From NCBI GenBank assembly GCA_963576735.1, contig OY755170.1, positions 10,524,567 to 10,588,566 of the forward strand: a stretch of DNA of 64,000 bases. The letters run 5' to 3'. Within the stretch, counting starts at the first letter, position 1. The number at the start of each line of letters is the position of its first letter. Shown here piece by piece: positions 57,075 to 64,000 of this stretch. This DNA comes from Bedellia somnulentella. Lineage: Eukaryota; Arthropoda; Insecta; Lepidoptera; Bedelliidae. The notes under the pieces were generated by a model. It ran no database searches and had not been told where the DNA came from. It saw nothing but the letters and a program-made list of their open reading frames with translations. A program made the position numbers and the translations under genes.

Positions 57075-57270
57075 TACATACCCTTTTAAGCACTTTCTCT
57101 ATTTGATCTTACGTTTCCTCCTTGGTCTTCCTCTACAAACACAACATGATCGTTTACTAGTTCATCTTTTTGCCCCTTCAACCGCAATCACGCTTTCTGA
57201 CATATTTTCCTTTCCTTTTAAAAAATAACGGTCTTGGTTTATATCTGCATCATGTCCGCCTCCAAAAGAC
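57075..57270 (-). repeat. Degenerate RTE-like LINE
   Basis: Minus strand keeps the GRPR(K/R)-coding stretch (cctccttggtcttcctctac on plus) and the region opposite gtcttggtttatatctgcat. Frames are broken. Confidence 0.5.
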
Positions 57271-60200
57271 GCACATCAAATAATTATAACAATATACAAT
57301 ATTCAGTCCGGTAGTTTATCAGTGCATTTTTGTTTCAAATCTGGATAAGTACTTAAAATTTGAAAATTTTATTTGAACTACTCATTAATAAAATTTGTAT
57401 TACATTTACCATTAAAAAGTTAATTTATTTAACCCACAAGAAAATTCTATCAAAAATATGCCCGGGATGACCGTCAAAACGGTCATACAAGTTTTTTTTC
57501 TGTCTGGTTATTTGAGTGTATTCATTTTATAGCATCTTTAATTTTTTATGATTAAAAGTAACCCCTAGAACAATATAAATCAGATCTAATGCATAGTGTT
57601 ATACATTGTACCGGTACAAGTCACGTAATTTCCATTTACGGAAATAAATTTCCTTCTTCCTCATTCCTTTTATTACATTTCTATTCAAATATAGCGGCAT
57701 TTCTTTTTGGTCATTGCTACCTTGGCATACCAAGTTTAGCTTAAAGAAATATTTGTATGCTAACACTTCCTATAAAGCAGGGAAGGTATATAATACTAAA
57801 ATATGGAGATGGACTAGTATGATTTTTATAAAACTCGGTATTCGTGTAAGAGGAATAGTACGTTGCAACACACACACGCATGTTGCAACACAACAAGACA
57901 GTTTTAATTCGTTTTGCCATTTGACTTAATTTTATTTATTCAATGTCTCTCGAAGATCTCTTTTTATTTCTGTCCAAATTAGAAATCTTAATATAGACAG
58001 ACTTACGCGTTGGAGTAACAGATTATATTATTCATTCATGATTTGCCTTGATTCAAAATTGATATGGAATCCTTATGTGCGTTGCAGATAACATTCTGAA
58101 TTTTGAAATACATATTCTATTACTCACCTACTCCCACGTCATCAATCCATTTTCTGGTGAACTTAAAATCTCGATTGGCATTTGTTACGATTCTGGCATA
58201 CATAAATGTTTTACTTCATTATCATCTTACAAAAATCTATTATAAATACGTTGACAATTTCATAAAGTTTATAGTTATTTTACAGCAATAGCCAAGTATT
58301 TTTTTCTAACGTTTTAAGTACACACGATTGATTAATCTCTTTACAATGCCCAAATACACAAAGAGTGCCAACTAATCATATTAATCTATTCTCGATGGGG
58401 CGGTTTCAGTCAAGCTAATAGATGTTGATTTTCAATTAACGTTAAGACCAAAGATTGAATTTTTCGATTCATGCAAAGAATCCGGGTTGAGTTAAAATTT
58501 CATTAGCGTGATTTTGACTTAAATTTCAAAACAGTGGAGTAGAGCCCGTACAAATAAAAATACTTACCAAAACTATCAAAAACTTTATTATGTAAGAGTA
58601 ACATACAGAAGAAAAACTCAGTGCGAGTCAAACTAAGTAGCCCGAGAATAGTTTTGTACAACCAAGATATCGATAACACCACTAATTTTGAGATGAATAT
58701 TCATGATAATACGGATGATAATACGGTTTTTAATGGTGATTGTTTTGAAAAAAAAGTTGATTTTGATCAAGTTCTGTATCTCAAATACATATTTATATTA
58801 AAGCTTTTCCTTAAGAGGCTTGCTTATAATGTAAAGATTTTGAATCATATTATTTTTGCATTTCAGGGTTTGACTTTATCTCGATGTTTTTTCCTCCAAA
58901 CTATTAAGAAAAGGAAAAAAATTATGAGTCCCTTATTTCTATTTTGTTTAAGTTCAGTGAATGGAAAGCCACCCGTTAAATATTTATTTAAATAACAGGT
59001 TAATATTTGGCCTTCGTTGATTTTCGGATCTGGTTAATCTAAAAAGATTGGAACTCTACCATTTCATTTATAAAAAATATTACATTACAAAAAGCAATGC
59101 GTAATATAAAACTGAAATCATTACATCGTATCTCTGGAGACCAAACATAAGTTAACACAGCCAACTAACCTTATGATTAATTCGCTGAATTGAGCTAAAT
59201 TAATCATGAATTCAAAGTTTGAGTAGGCTCCATCCGAGCTCGTTTTACATTGTTTACTCAACACTCTTAAATTAATAACCTTATATTCTATATTTATATT
59301 AAGAAATGATTATACATAGTTTACTTTGATATTATTATCTATGTAACTTGTTACATTTCTGGGGATCAGTAAACATATTATTTTCTATTTTCCTATTTCC
59401 TATTTTCCTAACGATAAATAAAAATATACTTATAGACTGAAATAGTTCACATTAATATGTATTTCTGTCACTACTATTATTTAATATAAAATATTTCATA
59501 GACTTCAAATACACTGTTACTTTCGTATTTAATAACTATTTTATTTAATAACGAAACCCTTAACATTCTGCTGACTCTGAGTCAATGTATTCCATTTTCA
59601 CGGTTGGCATTTTTTTTCATGCAAGACTGATAATTGAAATTTTATTAGACGGTAGGAATATAAGTCGAGACGACTTGCTAGCTAATGAGTTAAATATTCT
59701 GCTATGCCGATTATGGAGTATGCGGCAAAACTGCTTAATCACAATATACGGTGTGATCGATGAATGAAATCGTTGAAATGTTGACTTTGGTGCAAACATA
59801 AAATAGCCCAATCTTCAGGTTCTGTTCAAATAAATTGTAATAAATAAGAATTACATTTTAATTGCTACCGAAACTGGATAGGAAATTGGTTTCTGAAATA
59901 TAAATAAAATTGTTTAACGTTGGTGTGGGTTCTTGTTAGAGTACCTGACGTCAAGACATGACGTCTAAGTTCATTAAACAAAAGGTACAGGGTATTATAA
60001 TATCATTGTTTTCGGAACAAAGCCCTCACACCGAAATTTCTCCAAAGTAGTATTGTTTTCGGATGGTTCCCAATTTTATCCTACAGAATTTACGGGCTTA
60101 GTTAAGCTATGACCCAACTCATGATATGACAAAACTTTTGTTATTTGGAATCGATGTATTAAATATATGTTTCTGATGTTGGCCAATCATTTACGAAGTT

Positions 60201-60290
60201 GTGAAAGTTACAAATGGAAGCACCTAAGGAATTTGAAAAACCAACGTCATGTTTCGTGTAACTTGTATACAAAACTAAAAATATAGCTAA
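57271..60290. other. Intronic AT-rich sequence, no gene recognised
   Basis: Part of intron 3 of the ITG-like gene. Open frames of 60-124 residues here are AT-rich and featureless, with no splice or domain support. Confidence 0.45.
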
Positions 60291-60291
60291 A

Positions 60292-60490
60292 GCGTTAACT
60301 TCGTATATTCCCGAAAGGATTGGCAGAGAGGCAGTATCGCCGTTTTTTATCAACACACTCTCGCATGGCTAAGTACAACTCAGTCATGTTGGTTTCCTCA
60401 CGATCTTTTCCGCCACCGTTTACAACCAAGATAAATTAACCAATGACTTTAAAAAAGACACATTAGCGTAGGCCCAATTCGAAGATCACT
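60292..60490 (-). repeat. tRNA-derived SINE (SINE1), diverged
   Basis: tattcccgaaaggattggca at the 3' end and the catgttggtttcctcacgat body. The head is decayed. Confidence 0.65.
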
Positions 60491-61531
60491 GGTGTTTTAA
60501 TATATTTTGTGTCGCTACCACTGCCATTTGATACTCTCTGGCTTTCCACTTCATTATTGCACAACTATTGAGTGCATACAAATGAAAAACATAAATCCTA
60601 CTTAAGGTAATGATAACTAATAATAGTAATACGTTATTATATCGTGGGAAGTAATGGCATGAGTATAAGATGTACGTATATACACTTGCATGTTTGGCAT
60701 ATTATATATTTTCAAACATCTTCGCATACGATAGGGCATAACTATTTACAAGATAAGTTACATTGATTTCAAGGCAGAACTTACAGACCTATAATATATA
60801 TAAAAATATATAAGAATTCCACTTTGGATTATATACCCAGTTAGCCTGCAGTTTAACTGGGTACAGTATTGATCATCAAAACTCTCTTACTTCTTTTATA
60901 TTCATTTATCAACTCACACATACTCTTTTCTACTTCGCATATAAGTTTCCCGCGTCATTTATTACACTTTTCTTTCCTATTTTGATAATTTACTCAATAT
61001 ACCAGCCTAGTTATTACGAAAAAGACGAATTATAAGCCTTATTACTCACAAAAGACATTAAATAAAAAATATAACAGCTGAAACATCGCAAACAAAGCGA
61101 TTACAAATAAATTATTAAGCCTCTACAAACATTATCTTCAGTTTAATTTATTTAAGTAATTAGTTAAGTGATTATTCCGCCGGTCATGTTGGAATCAGAA
61201 GAGCTCCTCGTGAATTAGTTAATGTCATGAGCTTTTATACCTTAATTAACAAATCTGGTAGAGCTTTTGGTACACCCCTGGATATTTCGAATCCTGATTT
61301 CATTCTTGAGTTTTGTCATTCGATAAGTAAGATACACAATAAATTTGTAAAGAATGTTTAATTTTTAATTGAAATGGTTATAGGCATATTTTCAAATATT
61401 TTCGTCGTAACTTTGTAGTAGTTCGAGTGGAAAGAAAAAGTAACTCTACTTTTAACGACCATGACAAGCTATCGTCACATTTATCACTTTTTTATACGTG
61501 ACACTTTATTCCCCGGCTATTGAGAAACATA

Positions 61532-61567
61532 TATATATGTATAGTATATGTATGTATGTATGTATGT
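61532..61567 (+). mobile_element. Tail-only retrotransposon insertion
   Basis: 36 bases of TATATATGTATAGTATATG(TATG)n between perfect 13-bp direct repeats ATTGAGAAACATA (61519-61531, 61568-61580). The insert matches only the extreme 3' tail of SINE2/RTE-like elements, so it is an extreme 5' truncation. Confidence 0.7.
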
Positions 61568-61600
61568 ATTGAGAAACATAATCTATGCATGCATATCGTA

Positions 61601-61855
61601 AGCCGTGTAGTGTCGGCTTAGAATAGCACTACCCCATTTCTTCCGGTGGGTGTATGTAAGAGGCGACTAACGGTATTGGGGCTTTTAAGGGATTTTTGGG
61701 CGATGCGGTTGGAGACCCAACACCAACAACCTTTATTTTACCATCATTTCCTCACTCAACTTTCCAAAAGTGGCTAAGGTATTTTTAATTTCTTAGCTCT
61801 GGCTACCCCTTTTAGGGATTTATAGCCGTGAGTATATGTATGTATGTATGTATGT
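61601..61855 (+). repeat. SINE2 copy, full length
   Basis: Head AGCCGTGTAGTGTCGGCTTA to tail TAGCCGTGAGTATATGTATG(TATG)n. Inverted partner of the copy at 61969. Confidence 0.9.
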
Positions 61856-61968
61856 CAAATGCAAGGTCGTATTTGTAATTTTATTTATTTAAACTTTTAA
61901 ACAGGAACTTCATTGCTGTATGGACTATAATAATTGAGCAAAATTATTTACTAATAAAAACGTTTTCA

Positions 61969-62215
61969 TACATACATACATATACTCACGGCTATAAATC
62001 CCTAGAAGGGGTAGCCAGAGCTAAGGAATTAGAAATTCCTCAGCCACTTTTGGAAGTTGCGTGGGGAAAAGATGGTAAAATAAAGGTTGTTGGTGATGGG
62101 TCTCCAACCACATCGCCCAAAAATCCCTTAAAAAGCCCCAATACCGTTAGTCGCCTTTTACGAACACCCGCCGGAAGAAATGGGGTAGTGCTATTCTAAG
62201 CCGACACTACCCAGC
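61969..62215 (-). repeat. SINE2 copy with 11-bp target duplication
   Basis: Full-length copy between AAACGTTTTCA repeats (61958-61968, 62216-62226). Close to the consensus of the other copies, so recent. Confidence 0.92.
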
Positions 62216-62576
62216 AAACGTTTTCAATTCAAGTATAAGCATAAAGTTAACCTCACGTAAGGCAGCTAAAGGTTGTAGTTATAGGTAAAACATAATATAA
62301 CTTGATTATTGTGCAGGACAAATCAATTACATATGACTCTATTTAGCATATGTATGTGTCTGACAGAGCGTCTGCGGTAGAGTGATTAGTAAATTAGCTG
62401 TTGTGCCCAGACTCGATTACAGCTAAGTAGAAGCAAAGCACATATAGACGTATTTTAGAATTTATACTATTACCAAAGAAAGGGCAATTTATATGGGTGT
62501 TAAAAAACAACGGCAAACGTCTTGATAGTAGTTGGGACTCAAGCCTTAAGGCCTTCCGAAGAACATATATGAAAAA

Positions 62577-62812
62577 TGTACATACAAACTTATCTATATC
62601 TCAAGGCTACGCTAAGATTATCCCTAGAAGAAGTAACCAAAGCTACGGAACTAGAAATTCCTCAGCCTTTTCGGAAATTGATACGATAACTGAATTATGG
62701 GCATCGCTCAAAAATTACATAAAAAGCCGCAATACCCTCAGCCGCCTCTTACTATCAATACCCAAGTTAAAAGATACGGTACTGTTTTTCTAAGTTGGCA
62801 CTACACAGCTTT
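62577..62812 (-). repeat. SINE2 copy, diverged
   Basis: ctaagattatccctagaaga, aactagaaattcctcagcct and ctaagttggcactacacagc align to SINE2. The 98-residue open frame over it is a by-product. Confidence 0.7.
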
Positions 62813-62919
62813 ATAAGCATACGTGTATTAAATAGATCATTTTTGTTATAATTCCACTTCACTTGGAGTTAGGTTGATGAGGAAAACGGCGATATATTAA
62901 TGTTTTCATTTGTTCGTAG

Positions 62920-63027
62920 ACGAAGGAGGACGCTGCCTTCCAGCATTTGCCGGAAGGAAACTCGGAGAAATCTGCAACAGAGAGAATCAATGCGATGCCG
63001 GACTTATCTGCGAAGAAGTGGTTCCAG
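62920..63027 (+). CDS. ITG-like neuropeptide precursor, exon 4
   Basis: Acceptor TTGTTCGTAG, phase 1 in; donor CCAG|GTGGGT, phase 1 out. Encodes DEGGRCLPAFAGRKLGEICN, then RENQCDAGLICEEVVPG. It continues the cysteine pattern of exon 3 (C-x8-C-x12-C-x5-C-x5-C). GC-richer than its surroundings. Downstream exons of the precursor should follow beyond this point. Confidence 0.8.
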
Positions 63028-63311
63028 GTGGGTACTCAAAATGATGTAGATTTCTAGGTGACCGCTCCAAGCTGTTTCAGATGCTGTACACTGCGTCACT
63101 GAGTATTGTTTAATAATGGAAGTGAGTTCAAAAGAGTCGCATTGTTTTGTTTTCAGGAAGTACAGATTGTGCTCTTACAGATACAGCATACATTTCATTC
63201 ATTTTTCATTCCATACCTTGCTTTAAAGATCGTCGGATCAATTACAATTTTGATTTTTACAAATTAGAAAATCATCGAGGTATTACCCCGGTGCAATGTT
63301 TTATTAAAAAA

Positions 63312-63345
63312 CTAGATGACCCGACAGATTTCGAACTGTCAAACA
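63312..63345 (-). repeat. Helitron-like 3' end, inverted
   Basis: actagatgacccgacagatt on the plus strand is the reverse of the ctgtcgggtcagctagt end at 40350-40366. Confidence 0.4.
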
Positions 63346-63359
63346 TTGATTGATATACA

Positions 63360-64000
63360 CTTAATGAATGTCATCTAATCGCTATATGTAGCCAACCCAA
63401 CCGAAAGTCTCTGTCATGTGTTGAGTAAAAGATTTTTTTCATACTATCCTCACAACTTTTCCACTTTTTCTCTACCTAAAAAACTTTTTCTTCTTTTAGC
63501 TTATTCACTACAAACTATATTTTCTTAGGTGAGCTGTGATGATAAAGGCAAAAACAAAATAAGGCTGGTTTCTTTTAGACTGTATTCATCAGATATTCAC
63601 ATTGAAAAGCTATTTTCCAACAAAGCACACGCGAGCATCCACTGACTATTATTAAGTTCTATAAATATAGTAGTAACTGCATTTTACAAATTACTATTTT
63701 CAAACAGTTTGCATTCACGCCTTGGAAATACAGCTATTCATTAGTGAAATAAATGCGATGTAATATGGTACACATGATTCCTAGTTTTTTTAAGTTGGTG
63801 TAAAGGTATAACAATAGAGTACATCACAGATACAAACATTTTATACAGATTATATCTTAAATAGAAGTACAAATGGCAGTCTTATTGATTAAAGCAATCT
63901 CTTCCAGACAACCTTTGATTGGTGAGATCAGTACGTTAATAAAAACAATAGGTAGATGTACAAGACATAATGGAATGGAAGTAGCAACTATTTTAGATTA
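63360..64000. other. No gene recognised
   Basis: AT-rich sequence, presumably still intronic in the ITG-like gene; no exon or repeat recognised. Confidence 0.4.

Noticed and set aside
62497..62793. 98-residue open frame
   Set aside because: It lies mostly over a diverged SINE2 copy.

Overview
The window looks like AT-rich nuclear DNA of a moth or butterfly (Lepidoptera). Evidence: split genes with GT-AG introns; a Mag-type Ty3 element with very short LTRs; several mariners; tRNA-derived SINEs with the lepidopteran-style 'CCTCACGATGTTTTCCCTCACCG' body; CR1/Jockey-like LINEs; and an ITG-like (prohormone-3 type) neuropeptide precursor. Most of the 64 kb is transposon-derived. Only three host genes can be supported, and all are intron-containing genes for secreted proteins.

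Layout. 0.3-2.1 kb: SINE copies. 4.08-12.45 kb: a mariner whose ORF is split after its third codon by a Helentron-like segment (foldback end, PIF1-type helicase remnant, 119-bp tandem repeats). That segment was hit by a Mag-like LTR retrotransposon (136-bp LTRs, 5-bp duplication), which was itself hit by an RTE-like LINE (7-bp duplication): four nested levels. 13.1-19.3 kb: two head-to-head two-exon genes for small, very leucine-rich secreted proteins of unknown function, with SINEs in the intron and between them. 20-22.2 kb: SINEs. 22.5-27.3 kb: LINE A, near complete, ORF1 broken by one frameshift. 29.1-30.1 kb: remnant of a LINE restriction-like endonuclease module. 30.5-31.0 kb: an odd insertion with tRNA-like heads in both orientations. 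31.2-33.2 kb: a truncated LINE beside a dead mariner. 34.65-39.64 kb: LINE B, full length with both ORFs open, sitting inside a SINE. 40.0-40.4 kb: Helitron-like end. 41.66-43.05 kb: a third mariner with a long subterminal hairpin.

43.8-63.0 kb and beyond: the ITG-like precursor gene on the + strand. A 14-nt first coding exon joins in phase, across an 11.2-kb intron, to exon 2 (rest of the signal peptide and the WGGIFNRF peptide region). Exons 3 and 4 encode the cysteine-rich region; the 3' end is outside the window or uncertain. Its introns hold an inverted dimer of a Penelope-like element, a triple 189-bp tandem repeat, a cluster of AACCGGTT palindromes (Grainyhead-like core) and many SINEs.

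The most connected observation is that the RTE-like LINE and two unrelated-bodied SINE families end in the same kind of 3' module: a C-rich/G-rich mini-hairpin, then G(C)GTGA, then a (TATG)n-like tail. This suggests that both SINE families use that LINE's retrotransposition machinery. I found no CRISPR array, rRNA, functional tRNA or bacterial-type operon.
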